Below are positions 24,728 to 36,905 of a DNA stretch of 64,000 nt, in pieces. Within the stretch, counting starts at the first letter, position 1, and each line of letters opens with the position of its first letter. The DNA lies in the NCBI GenBank assembly GCA_905182985.1, contig CAJJDN010000179.1, forward strand, positions 103,812 through 167,811, written 5' to 3'. The translations under genes were made by a program, and so were the position numbers. This DNA comes from Paramecium sonneborni. Its lineage: Eukaryota; Ciliophora; Oligohymenophorea; Peniculida; Parameciidae. Below the pieces are notes generated by a model. It was not told where the DNA came from and ran no database searches. It was given only the letters and a program-made list of their open reading frames with translations.

Positions 24728-25769
24728 TCATTAAGCAATCCAAGGATGATTTATAATTTGTTATATGGTTGGTCGCTTATTACAATCATGTTAAAGGATT
24801 CCCTTTACAAAATTTTAAAAATCTGGGCTACTCCATTAAGGGCATGAATATTTTAAATACTAAATCTTTTATTTGGTGTCATTTTCATTATGAGATTCAA
24901 ATGGTGGTCTTCCTATTAATTAATAATCATCATCTAAATTACCAACTACTAACTCATATGCTAATACTCCTATAGTCCATACATCCACTCTATTATCATG
25001 AGGTTGATAATTAATCATCTCTGGACATAAGTAATCTAAAGTACCACACAATGTCTTCCTTCTATTTGATGGAGTATGAACACTCCAACCAAAATCAGAT
25101 ATCTTAAATATGTCATCATTGAAACATAAAATATTTTCAGGTTTCAAATCTCTATGTATTACATTCATAGAATGCATATATCCTATTGCCATTGTTATTT
25201 ATTTTATTATATTTGAAGCCATCTTTTCATTAAATCTCTTATTCTATTACTTCTTCATCAAACCATACAAATCACCTAATGGAGCCCACTCCAACATTAA
25301 ATAAACACGTTTCTCTGTTTAAAAAAAACCATAAAAATTTATTATATTAGGATGCTTTAGATGTGTTAGTATCTCAACTTCTCTTGTTAAAGATCCTGTT
25401 AATTAACATAGATTAAGTTATCTCTTACTTATTACTTTCAAAGCCAAAATGAATTTACTTTCACGCTCCCTAATATGATATAAAATAATCATTTACCTCG
25501 CTAAGTAAACATGACCAAATTTACCATTCCCTAAATACCTGCCCATTTCAAAATTTCTCAAACTCCACTAATTAGGATCAAATTCTTTGTTTAATATTAA
25601 TAATACCTTTATCTGCTTAATTGAAATCTTCATCTTCACTATAATTATTTCTTGTTTCTTCCTCTATTGAGTTTTAAATCTAAGGTTTCTTATCTAAGTA
25701 TTCAACTCCTCGTGTATTCTCATAAGTATTTGTAATAATTGATAGAACCGAATTTGCGGTTTGCCACAT
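24728..25769 (-). CDS. Aurora-type serine/threonine protein kinase
   Basis: 320 aa; introns 25585-25606, 25470-25496 and 24913-24942. A short N-terminal extension precedes the glycine loop GNGKFGHVY and the VAIK equivalent LALKVI. The catalytic loop [10 protein letters not shown], the DFGWSVH metal-binding and activation loop start, and [17 protein letters not shown] are all intact. DFGWSVH and [14 protein letters not shown] are Aurora hallmarks; the Thr in RKTLCGT is the autophosphorylated activation residue. The C-lobe ends [18 protein letters not shown]. Auroras control mitosis, centrosomes or basal bodies and, in ciliates, nuclear division. All catalytic residues are present, so it should be active. 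It lies head-to-tail 62 bp upstream of the AP-2 sigma gene. Confidence 0.93.
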
Positions 25770-25858
25770 ACAATTTAACAGCAAAAATTATTTTATAATT
25801 TATATGAAAAATCATAAAAAATTTATATTTCTATAACTGATTATAATATATATATTAA

Positions 25859-26441
25859 TCATTAAATAAAGATTCTACCAAAATTACCATTGTGACTTAT
25901 AAAATAATCACAAACCTTACCTAAATTATCAAACCATCCAAACATATCCAGGAATTCTTAAATATTGGAAATTCTTTTCATTTTACTGAATAATATAATA
26001 GACATATTTATCAATTGTAACGAAAATCGTGTTTTAATACTTGCCTTTATAGGAATTGTAGGCATTGCTCTATTAAACTTCTGCATAATTTTATTCCACT
26101 TAATTCTAAATTCCTTCTTATACATCATTTTTTTATCAAGACTCTAAATAAATGAAAGCCCTTTGGAAAATACACTCTCCTAATCATGGCTTCATTATTA
26201 TATTTATAAGGATATTGTAACACATTTCCAAATATCAATTGACTCTTCATAAAATTTGAGAATAAGTTCAACAGACTTTTTTTTGTCTCCTCTGAATATA
26301 TTAATTGATTGATCTCTACTGATTTATAATGTTATAAAACAATTAATTATTCAGGTTCCAAAATCTAATTAATATCAGCTCAACTTAAAGTTTAAAATTC
26401 TACTTCAAAATCTACTCATCTGAATTAGAATCTATCTTCAT
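25859..26441 (-). CDS. Hypothetical protein; exon structure uncertain
   Basis: A 178-aa model from ATG 26441 uses two introns (a 20-nt GTTGAG..TAG intron and a 26-nt GTCTTG..AAG intron), both with less typical donor sites. The encoded stretch is convincingly protein-like (RRVYFPKGFHLFR; FLDMFGWFDNLGKVC), but I recognise no family. Upstream, another short minus-strand frame starting at 26738 (MKQPIKNENIISYLKK) could be the true first exon, but I could not join it cleanly. The absence of a tidy splice solution leaves a pseudogene as an alternative. Confidence 0.45.
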
Positions 26442-27336
26442 AATTATATGTTAAGTATTTTTAATTATATCTACTACTATCACTATTGCTGTTATTAATA
26501 TTCATATTGCAATAGTTGTAAATCAAATTCATTAATAACTGAGAATTAAGATTCCAATTATTATTAAGGAGAATCCTCTAACTCAATTGTTTCATCTTTA
26601 ATAATTACTAATTCTATTTATTTTTATTCTTAAAAAATTTATTCATTAATCTATAACAATACCAATTTGTTCAATGTCTATAAAAGGTTGTTTTTTCAAA
26701 TATGATATTATATTTTCATTTTTAATTGGCTATTTCATCTTTTCCGCCTAAAAATCTTAATAACAGCTTATCTCATTTGGGGATCTGGAAATTATTTGGT
26801 CAATTAAACAATTTCCTTTTAAATTAAAAAAACATTTGTTTAATCTCAATACTTTCTATTTTGGCTTAGACTATTCCGATAACCTAACCAAAGTTCATAA
26901 AAAATTGTCGATAATCTTCATAAAACTCACTTTAAGTTCTCATCTAAAAAATTAGAAATGTGAAATTCTACAATATTCCCATAATTTAATCCACTATTTT
27001 CACTCAACAATTCTAAGATACATAAATATTCATAAGAAATTTTAGAGACAAAATGAGAGAGCATGAATAAAGTGTTTTTCGTTGATAATTACTGTTACCT
27101 TTAGAATAATCTTTTTAACATATTTTTATTATTCGTATTATTAAACTATTTGTAATACAGAACAGTCTTCATTTCTAATAAAAATTTTCTTAGCTACATA
27201 TATATGTTTACATTTTTTTTTGAATTAATTTTAAATGAAATCAAAATAAAATATATAAGTTTAAAAATAAATGTAAATTTCGAATATCATAATAAAAATA
27301 AAACATATTTATCATTTCAAATGATGTTTAAATTTT
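26442..27336. other. Intergenic, possibly containing an upstream exon
   Basis: Contains the unjoined minus-strand frame 26738 to about 26500. To the right of that it is plain AT-rich sequence without coding signal. Confidence 0.35.
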
Positions 27337-27897
27337 CATTCATCAAAATACATAAATCGAAAATTTTATTCATTAAAATAAAACAACATTTTGTATGAAC
27401 CTAACAAATTTAAGATTATATATATCTATAGGTTTCCTTCTATCCAATTTAAGAAAAAATTTAAATTTGATTGAATAAATATCAAATTCTAATAATTCTT
27501 TTTAACATGCAAATGTTTTCTTGATATGACGACTTGTATATCTACCAAGTCCAACTTCAAGAACTTCTCCAGCAATTATGTTCATAATTGTAAAATCCAA
27601 AGTTAAGAAGACAATAATCCCCATAAATGCCATACCTAAAAGAGAACTGAATAGAAATATAAGCAAATACAGTATATTACGTCTATCGAATAGATTTCTG
27701 TTATCAAGAGCAGTACTAAACTGATAAAATTGAGGGTAATTTAAAAAAACTTATTGTAAGTAAAGATGAAACCTGTATTATATTTATAGAATTATAGACG
27801 TTTCTGGAAGATTTCAACTAGTGATTCCCAACTACCACAAAAATGTTCTTTCTATGCTATTTTCTAGGCAGAAAACACAAGCTTCTAAAGTTTACAT
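27337..27897 (-). CDS. Small membrane protein, unknown family
   Basis: 171-aa model. The solid part is the exon below 27750, where FSTALDNRNLFDRRNILY leads into a strongly hydrophobic segment (LLIFLFSSLLGMAFMGIIVFL) and then a second one (FTIMNIIAGEVLEVGLG), suggesting two membrane passes. A 23-nt intron (27750-27772) joins it to an upstream exon containing KEHFCGSWESLVEIFQKR. The ATG at 27897 requires a further 22-nt intron with a GTG donor and is tentative. No family recognised. Confidence 0.5.
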
Positions 27898-27962
27898 AAA
27901 TTTAAAATATTTTTATTAATGACGATTTATTGAAAAATATAATTACATTAAAATAAATAATA

Positions 27963-28532
27963 TCATTTATCGAGTGAGTCTTGCAACGCTTAGATTTTTG
28001 AAAGTAATTAATTAATTTCTTATTCTTAATATTTAATCATCTACGAAGTCTAAGCCTATAATTTTTCTCTATTCTAAATTTCTTCAGTTATTCTCCTTTC
28101 AATCATTTCAGTATGAGGCACAACCCTAAATGCATATTGATGTGTATCAATTTCTTTCTTGCCCAACTATCTTTCTATAAGTTCACATTATTCTATTAAG
28201 GCCCTTCTCCATTTCTACAATTTATCTATACTTATGGTCTCCACTTCAGTAGATAGAATATCATTTTCTAATTCATGTAAATTAGTTAATGTTTCTGAAG
28301 ATGTAAATTAGGGTTACATGCCCAAACTCTCACACCTAGTTAATTAAGGTTTTTTAGGTTGTGCTTCCTAATTTTATTAATACAGATTCACTGTAACTCT
28401 TCGTTATTATTATATTCTATGAGATGGTAAAATAGCTGGACTACGTGCCTTCATTCCATTACTCGAATTGATTTTATCAGGAAAAAAGCGAACGTTACAA
28501 AGTGAGTTTACTTATTTTTTATGAGTTGCCAT
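27963..28532 (-). CDS. Hypothetical protein with C-terminal coiled coil
   Basis: 189 aa, single exon, very Gln-rich through TAA/TAG codons. The N-terminal half is basic and low-complexity (SPAILPSHRIQQQRRVTV). The C-terminal half has heptad-like hydrophobics (ELENDILSTEVETISIDKLQ; MIERRITEEIQNREKLQ), predicting a coiled coil. No enzyme motif. Its start codon lies only 20 bp from that of the divergent gene at 28553, so the two must share a very small promoter region. Confidence 0.65.
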
Positions 28533-28552
28533 TAAAATTTAAATTATTTATT

Positions 28553-31500
28553 ATGCACAACATCTCAAATACTAATCGTACAATTCAACCAGATAAATTA
28601 GAGTCTCTAGAGAGTATCTTCATATTAATATTTACATAGTTTAAATGCTCTCTTTCAATAATGAATTGTTTTAATAACTCTTATAAATTTGGAGAGACAA
28701 TCACATTCCAGATTGCCATCAAAAATACTTCTATAACATACTTAAAACTCATGAAACTTAAGCTCTCTCTCTTATACGCTAAGAGATCGACAGTTTTCAA
28801 AATAATAATAGTATTGTGAAAACATTGCTTCAATTAACCTTAAGTAGAGAGCATTGTCTACAAGAAATCTAAAAGACAAAATGTTTTATTTTAATGGATT
28901 TCGTTAGATTAATTTCAAAATAAATCTATGATCTTAGAAAATTAACTTACAATTTAATTGAATTCCATCGTAAATGGAGAAATTCACTAAGTGCTAAGTT
29001 TAAATACAATTATGCATGGATCATCAATCGTAAAGATTATTTATTCAAAATAATTGATGATTCTAATATATTTCAACGTACACATCCTAAACTACTAAGT
29101 TACTTCAATCTTAAGGACTCTGATATTTTTTATTTGAATATTATTCAATAAGCTCATTTGGAAAATGTAGAATATTTTGATTTTTTGGCAATACATCTAA
29201 TAAAACAATCTTAAGTTGAACGAATGATAGAATCATTCAGATATTTTTCAGATTTAACTACCGAACCTCATTTGTAGTAAACTTACTAAATGATAGAAAC
29301 TATATCATTTAGAACTAAGACATCTATGTAATTTAATTCTCAAAGAATGAAGATTGACATTCCAGCTGTCACTTAATTGGACGATTATCCTAGTACAATG
29401 TTATATGCTTAAGAAGATCTTTAATTTAAAATTTATCATTATCCTTAAAAAGACTTTGAGAAGGTGATAACCTTTTGGTAAAGTTAGAATGTGAAAGAAT
29501 TGAATGAAGCTTTTAAGTGTCCTATGGATCATCTTAAAGATGTCTTTTTGTTTTGGCAAGAAGCAACAATCATACAAATAAATCAAACAGCTTTAATTTT
29601 ATGTTCTATAGATCAAGATTGCAATTAAAGAAGATGGATTATTCATTCAATTTACATTGTTCAAGAATAAGAATCTTGGCAATAAAGATTCAATAAGATA
29701 GTTTAACATTTTATTAAAATGTTAATTTAAAAAGTAGATCCCTTTGTTTCTTTAGTGATTTCATGTAGCAATGATAAACCTATAAAATAGTTATTGCAAT
29801 AATTGAAATTCACTTTTCTTAAAAATGTTTCTTATATTTAATTTGCAGTTTCCTTTTATGAATTTAAGATAAATTAAAATTAAATAAATCAGAATTAAAT
29901 CAGTTCTGGGTCTAGAAAGTACTTTACTCCTTTGAGTTTGAGAATGATTCGTATTTTTGCCACATAAACCCACTCATAAACGATAACTGATGAGGAATTA
30001 TTAATTGCTTAATTTAGTGCTAATTTGGGAAAGAACAATATTATACATTTTGAAAACAATATTACTGCTCTACAACCTATATTGTCTGTATTTATTATAT
30101 TTATAACGATTTTTCAAAGAAATCAAAATTGTATGGTCAAGAATACGTGTTAGTTCATAAACAATAAGACATAAAGAATAGATTCTAAGTGCAATTTAAC
30201 TCTCCTATTGATGGGCCTGTATATTTTTAAAACTTTGCTATAAAATTGAATTTTCAATACTTTTCAAGTGAAATACATCGTAATACAAATGCACCATATA
30301 TTCGTTTGATTCCTGTATGATAATATTCCTTATTCCCTTAGCATCCTTCGTAGAATGAATAAGAGGCATCGGTTTTGGAATTAACTTCTAATGAAATTTA
30401 ATCACGTAGAATTTATCTTGTCTCAACAATACACCCAACTATTAAGATGTATACTGTAACCTAATAATCCTTAGATACATATATGAGGTTTAGAAAAATG
30501 AAATAACAAAATCAAATATCTAATAACATGTTAATTCAATTTTTGAGAAATTCGATAAGAAATAGGAAGGATTACAAAGTTTATGGTTACCCTTCTTTAG
30601 AGCAACAAACAATTCCCTTGCCTTACCAAATTCAATTATAAATGGATTCTTTTAAAATAACACTTCAGTTTCTTTTTGTTACCATAGAATTGCAGGGTTC
30701 CATTCTGTTTCTAATGTTCATGATTTAGATAAAGTTATACAACCTCCCTTTTTGATTGGAATAATTTAAAATGATATAGAATAAATAAATAAGCCATTGT
30801 TTTCTATGTTGGTTGAGAAAGATTGCATAATAAAGAGTTCAGAAATGATTCAGTAAGGGACTCAGTATGGTTAATAGATAATGCCTTTGATTATGCAACC
30901 TAGAGATATTGATGGGAAGATAAATGAACTACTAAAAATAAATGTATTGGAATTATAGAAATCATTCAATTCTGATCCTTACTATTTATCATAGAAGTTG
31001 AAGTATGGATTAGAAGCTGCATTAATGAATATAAATAATGGATATGCACTTATTTATGTTGATGAGAATCATTTTCAAGAGAAGAAGTGGATAATTGAGT
31101 CAATAATGACAAATAATATTGATCATGTATCAGGATTATTATTGAAGTTGAGTGAATATATATTTAATGCAGATTAATTTGCTAGTGAAATCTAAATCAG
31201 TTAGGTATAAACATATATTTAATGATTAAGAATCATTATTCTGATTAGGGTGAATTGGTAGCAAATAAGTAGGTAACTGATTGCATTAGAAAAGCTAAAT
31301 TTAAATGGAGATTAGTAGATAATGATGCTAGAAGCTAATAGAGAAAGACAATTTATAGTTTAAAGCGATCTGTTTAAGATTTGTATTTTATAATATGAAA
31401 TAGTCCTCCGAAATAAGAGAATTAGATTTGTATTCAATTCTAGTGTTATTATGCATTATAGTAAAGTGAATAGAAAATAGAAACAAAAAATAAATTAGAA

Positions 31501-32303
31501 TATTTTAGAGTCAAAGATTTTTATTAATTTTTTGAAGATTGTTTTTAATTCCATATGGATAGTGAGTATTAAGATGAGAATCCTTTTTTAAGAAATAAAT
31601 TTTAATAATATTAGGGTTCTTTGGGAAATTGTGAATTTAGAGTATTGGGTAATTAGAATGAATTGAGATAGAGTTTAAAATTGGATATAAAATTACCAAA
31701 ATTTGATGAGAGATTTTAGATGGTATTTTATATAATGGGATTGAATAGTTTAATGTTTTTTAGATGAATACATAATTGAGATTGAAAAGATAAAGATAGG
31801 TGATGATTAAGAATAAGAAATACATTGAGATTCCAAACATTGAAGGTGTTCAATAGATATATTAATCTGATTTGTATTAGAATAATTTAAGGGTGTTTTT
31901 TATACCAACATCTGATTCTATGAGTTATTTTTATGTGATTGAATTACCAAATTAATAGATGGTGAATTAAATAAAATAGGATTATCTTAATATTACATCA
32001 ATGATATGTTAAGTATGTATTTATAATAATTGATAGTCATTTCAATTCAAGTACAATAATAGTTGTAAATCATTGTTAATAAAAGAGTTTGATTAAACAT
32101 GTTAGATGAATAAAGAATCAAATATGTTATATGTTGATTTTGCTTTAAGTAGTGAATTCACACTAGGACAATAAATAATAGAAGATGAATAGAGGGAGAA
32201 TCAATAATGGATAGTATAATTGCCAATGATGAGTGGAATAGTGTAGATAAATGTGAAAAATCAATATGAAAGACCATTAATTGGATGGATAATCGATAAA
32301 TGA
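28553..32303 (+). CDS. Large hypothetical protein, about 1,182 aa
   Basis: Eight introns of 20-32 nt (first 28614-28639, later ones near 30090, 30317, 30675, 31207, 31383, 31727 and 32017) restore one frame from ATG 28553 to TGA 32303; the summed exon length divides by three. The protein begins with a helical, aromatic-rich region (NNELFQQLLQIWRDNHIPDC) and continues with long mixed alpha/beta segments (GKINELLKINVLELQKSF; GYALIYVDENHF). No signal peptide, membrane segment or catalytic motif is visible and I cannot name the family; the size and even character suggest a structural or scaffold protein. An in-frame TGA at 31396 lies inside the proposed 21-nt intron near 31383, so a two-gene reading is possible but would make the genes overlap. 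Confidence 0.65.
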
Positions 32304-32420
32304 TTTTATATATATATATACTTGATGAAATACAAAAAAAAATTAAATTCATAAAAAATGATGTAAATTCTTTAAAAAAAGCGAAATTACTTTTATTAGA
32401 TCAAGTAGTTGATTTTGAAT

Positions 32421-33461
32421 ATGTTAGAGAACATTACACAATCATTTGAAGTTCTTTGTAGAGTAGCTAATGATTAATAGTCTCTGAAACCAATAGAAAA
32501 TGCAATAAAATGTATGGATTAATACTATGATTGCATCTAATTTGTTAAATAGGATTACATAATGAAAGAGATTCATTTCAGAGAGTAATTGTAATCAAGA
32601 TTGATTAAGCATTCATCAGATATAAATCATATTTCAGTATATAAAGATGAAGTATTGTCTTGTGGATAGGAAGTTTATTTGTTTAAACAGAAATAATAGT
32701 ATCTAATAACAAAGAGCAATCTTCCTATATATAGTGGAATAATTTTGTCAGATGGCAAAGTATTATTAGGAGGAGAGGAGAAAGTCATTCATGTTTATAA
32801 ATAAATAAATAATCAATATATTGAGACAACTTAATTAAGAGGATTTAGTAGAGCAATAAGTTGTATAATGAAATCCTAGAATGAAGACTATGTAGGTGTA
32901 AGTAGTTTAGATGGTAGAATAACATTGTATGAAAGTGAGAGTCTCAATAAGATGGGAGCATGGATGAATGTTTTGGGATCCTTGTATAGTTTATCCTTTA
33001 GTGTAGATAATAATTACTTAGTAGCAGGAAGTAAGAAAGGAATAGCAATATGGGAAATTAAGAAGACTTACAATAATAACAATCCAGCTGAATTACTTCA
33101 AACATTAATTACAAAAAAGAAAGTCAGATCTGTTTCTTTTTCAAGAAAATAAAAGTTGTTAGCTGCCACTCATAAGAAAGAGATACTGATGTATCATTAT
33201 TACAAAGAAGATTTTAAAATCTATCAAAAATTACTTCATCATAATGAAATAGTTAATTGTGTTTCTTTTGGGAGAGACATACTAGTTTCTGGAAGTGATG
33301 ATGCAACTATATGTTTATGGTCATGTAGTATCAAAGGATTTTGGATTTGTTATTAAGTTGTATAAATGAATTGTTGCATTAATTCTATTGCACTCAACTC
33401 AAAATAAACAGATATATATTTCGATTGTTATGATACGGTTATTCATTATTATTAAATTTGA
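32421..33461 (+). CDS. WD40-repeat protein
   Basis: 346 aa, single exon. After a helical N-terminus, blades repeat with the usual GH..WD-like ends: VLSCGQEVYLFKQ, VLLGGEEKVIHVYK, YVGVSSLDGRITLYES, YLVAGSKKGIAIWEIK, LAATHKKEILMYHY, LVSGSDDATICLWS and IYFDCYDTVIHYY. That makes about seven blades, enough for one propeller. SGSDDATICLW is the best canonical WD match. Such proteins scaffold complexes; the specific partner cannot be told. Converges with the Nudix gene, with 18 bp between the stops. Confidence 0.88.
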
Positions 33462-33479
33462 TATTGATATATTTTAATA

Positions 33480-34166
33480 TCATTTTTTATGATTATATGC
33501 TGCAGCTGCTGCTATCAATTTGGAATCCTAAGTCTTTAATACATTTTCCCATGTATAATCTTAAATCAATAATTTAATTTGTTCTCCTTCTCCTTCTTCT
33601 CCATGTGTTTTCTAACATAACTCTTATAATTATGTTTCATCCATTTACTTCTCCACTACAAACAGATGAATTACTTCATCACTTCCTCCTGGTGATACTA
33701 AAATATCCTATAAGTATTTCATTTCATTATGTTGTATGCTAATACCAGTTTCCTCCTTTATTTCCTTTGCAGCCACTCCTCCAAAATCTCCTTATTCATC
33801 CATCATACCAGCAGGAGCTTCTATTGTAAATTTACCTACAGGCACTCGAAATTACTAAGTCAAAATCATCTTCTTATTCACCAACAACAAAATTGCCACA
33901 GCATCTCCTCTCAAAAATACAAACCCTGGTAACTTTATTCCATTCAAATATGCATCCACTATCAAATTTAAAAAACCAACATTTTATCCAAACATGTACA
34001 CATAAGATACCTCTATTTACCTCACTTCAACACTCGATTATTCCCAAGAGTTTATATAATTTTAAAACTTCTTAGCCTTCTCCACCTTATTAAAATGATC
34101 AATCAAAACATTCTCTCCCTTTATAAAAGGTATATTTTTCCCTCTTATCATTATATGTCGTATCAT
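33480..34166 (-). CDS. Nudix hydrolase, NUDT14/ADP-sugar diphosphatase type
   Basis: 228 aa, single exon. The Nudix box is present as GDFGGVAAKEIKEETGI, keeping the E-x-x-EE metal ligands (family consensus GX5EX7REUXEEXGU; the Arg is Lys here). Preceding it is TQQFRVPVGKFTIEAPAGM and following it VSPGGSDEVIHLF. These two flanks are characteristic of the ADP-ribose/ADP-sugar diphosphatase branch (NUDT14 and plant NUDX14), which hydrolyses nucleoside diphosphate sugars using Mg2+. A short alanine run (IAAAAAYN) ends the protein. A cytosolic housekeeping role is inferred. Confidence 0.9.
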
Positions 34167-35435
34167 TTTACTTTATTAATTATGATTAATCAAATTTCAA
34201 TGAAGAAATTAGAACTAGGAAAAAACTCACAAACAAATAATAATAGAAATTTGGCAGGATAGATTCTTAACTTATATTGGAATTTTTAACTTTAGGCGCA
34301 GCTAAAGAATCTCAAAAACTTGACCAACTGCGAATTCCATTTGCAATATTTTAGACTTGATGAAAATTTTCTGAATGAAAAAGACCAAACTCTTTTAATT
34401 AGTTTCTTAATGATCGTCTACCTGCTAAAACAAATTATTTTAATTTTACGTAGACAATTATTTAAGAAAGTATCGAATATAGAGATAGATCATACGATCG
34501 TTTTTAGTCTAATTTGTATTTGTCATTTATATTTTACTTAAGTCTTTGAAATTATCCCTTGCAATATTTTCATACCCAATACAATGTCACAGATTTGATC
34601 GATAATTATCCTGGATGCTAAAAGATTCTATCTAATGACATCATAAAAATAAAAGAGAAAATTTTGATTTGATCACAATAGATTTAAGGATCTCATCTTA
34701 GAAGAAAGTTAATAAAAATTGAATTTTTAATTGCTTTAAATTAAATTCTACTGAACAATTAATCGAATAATCAAACACTACAAAACATGGTAAATTAAGT
34801 CTAGGAATCTTTTTTATCAGTTTAATCACTATTAAATAGATTAATACATGTATATTTGATTAACATATTTCATTATGATAAATACAAAAACTATAAAAAG
34901 ATAAAGGAAGAGAAATAAATGTATACCATATAAAGATTGCCTAATATAGATAAGAAATTTTAATGAAATGAAACTCTATCTTTATGATTGAAGAAATAAA
35001 AAATTAAATATTATAAATTAGTTATCGACAATTAGAAATTTTGACATTAAAATACGATTAATTCTAAATTTTGGTACAGAGATTATTCTTCAGTACAATT
35101 AAGTGCTTAAAATATTAATTACAAAAGTTGAAATTTTAATTGCAGATAATCATAAAATAATGTTGAAAAGATAGATATAAGTTAGAATAAGTTTTTGGAT
35201 TAAAGTATGTTAGATCATGGATATAAAAAAGATAAGTGTTTGAAAATTCTTAAAATAGCATATATTTAAATGAATGCAAAATTTATTTTATGGGAAAATA
35301 ATTGTAAAATAAAGATTTGGAAGATCAAGACTTTAAAAGTTGAAAAAGAAACGATTTCAGTAGTCAGCAGTGAAAATGTATGATGTATATCTATGACAAT
35401 TAAAGTTTTATAATTTTAAAATTGCAATGAAAATA
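34167..35435. other. Intergenic, 1.27 kb, with a possible decayed WD-repeat fragment
   Basis: Mostly featureless AT-rich DNA. On the plus strand around 35270-35390 the translation (KIKIWKIKTLKVEKETISVVSS) looks like one WD40 blade, ended by TGA and without neighbours. It may be a relic of a duplicated WD gene or chance. No intact gene is visible. Confidence 0.35.
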
Positions 35436-36376
35436 TCATTGTTTTAAGGGTGATTCAATTTGTTTTTCTTTCAATTATTTCCAATCTAATTTATCAAAAT
35501 ATTTGTGTTGCATGATTGATTCCAATTGTGTTAATCTTTCTTTAGGATTTCTTTTCAATAAATTCTCTATTAGATCTTACAATTCTGGTTTTATTTCTTT
35601 TGGAAATTCTTTTATATTTTACATTTTCTCCTTTATTAATTAATTGACATCTCTTTCATCATTTTCAAATGGATAAATATCAAATAGTAATTTGTATAAC
35701 AATGCTCCTAATAACCACCAATCTCCACTTTGATCAAATATCATTTGCATTGCTTCTGGAGGAAATATACGTATTTCTTCATATGAATTAATTTTATAGA
35801 AAACAATCTTATTGCTTGAGAATCCAAAACCAATTAATCTTATATAACCATCTTCTGCAATTAAAATATGGGATGCATTCAAGGCACGATAAATGTAACC
35901 ACTTTTATGAATTTCATTTAATGCCAAAACAATTTATGCTGCAATGAATTATAACTAATTGTCATTTAACTATTATTTATTCATATAAGACTCAAGATCA
36001 TATAAACAATTCTCTAATTCAAAAATACACTTTTAAGGAGTGTTCTTATATTGTATTAATTTGCATATAAAAGGAAAGCGAACATTTAGTAAAATTTATT
36101 TTTACATTTCTAACATCTCTTAAGAAAAGAAGATGCTCTTGTTAATGTTCTTTATTACTACGAGTTTATCAAATCTTTAGCATCGTTCAATTCTATGATT
36201 TGAATCACTAATTAACTGTATGGTGTTATACTTACTTGCTGATCAGTGTAAACACATTCACTTTTTTCTAGCCGTTTTAGAGGCTTTTGGGTATAATGAA
36301 AAGAATTTTGATTTGATTTCTATTGTTATGAAATACCTAATTCTTCGTTTTCTTTCTATGAACAAAAATTTCCCAT
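35436..36376 (-). CDS. AGC-family pseudokinase with putative N-myristoyl/palmitoyl anchor (MGNFCS)
   Basis: 306 aa; one 20-nt intron at 36216-36235. The body aligns block by block with AGC kinases: LVVIKNI (beta-3 lysine kept), LLNVRFPFICKLI, FIAAQIVLALNEIHKSGYIY, SGDWWLLGALLYKLL, NPKERLTQ and the AGC tail start YFDKLDWKQLKEKQIESP. But the glycine loop is absent (SDSNHRIERC in its place), HRD reads YRA (catalytic Asp to Ala), the metal-binding Asn is missing (NASH) and DFG reads GFG. Losing all of these points to a dead kinase, presumably a scaffold or allosteric regulator. The N-terminus MGNFCSQ fits myristoylation with an adjacent palmitoylable Cys, so plasma or ciliary membrane attachment is inferred. 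Confidence 0.9.
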
Positions 36377-36905
36377 TTATTATATTAATAATTATTCATT
36401 TTTTATGTAAAAGAAATGATATAAATTTTATAATCATTTTTTAACGATCATTTATATCTCGGAATTTAGATTGATTATAATTTGTCTTCAGATTTAAATT
36501 AACAATCATATTGATTGATTCTATTTATATTAAAATTTCATACAATAAAGCTAATATATAAACCATTTTGATAAGAGAATCTTGAAATTCAATGTATTAA
36601 TGTCTGTATAGTTATTTTATAATAAAATATTGATGTATTTTAATGTATATAAGAATGATTAAGAATAGTATGACATGATATAACGAATTGTATAATGGAT
36701 GGTTTATCATAAGTAATTTGATATAATAATCTATCTCTTATTGATATTTCTGAACATATATTTAAAAGTATATAAATACTGATGAAATACGATGTACTGT
36801 TGAATACTGTAAATTTTGAATTAAAAAATATCTATAAATCCATCTATCGAATTATGGAATTTAGTTATATTAAATTAAACAAAACTAATGTCTATATAAT
36901 AAGAT
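36377..36905. other. AT-rich divergent intergenic region
   Basis: Upstream of both the pseudokinase (minus) and the multipass membrane protein (plus). No coding signal or recognisable element. Confidence 0.5.

Noticed and set aside
31395..31500. Separate gene starting at ATG 31395
   Set aside because: It would overlap the previous stop (ATGA); a 21-nt GTATTTT..TAG intron joins both parts in frame and gives an exon sum divisible by three.
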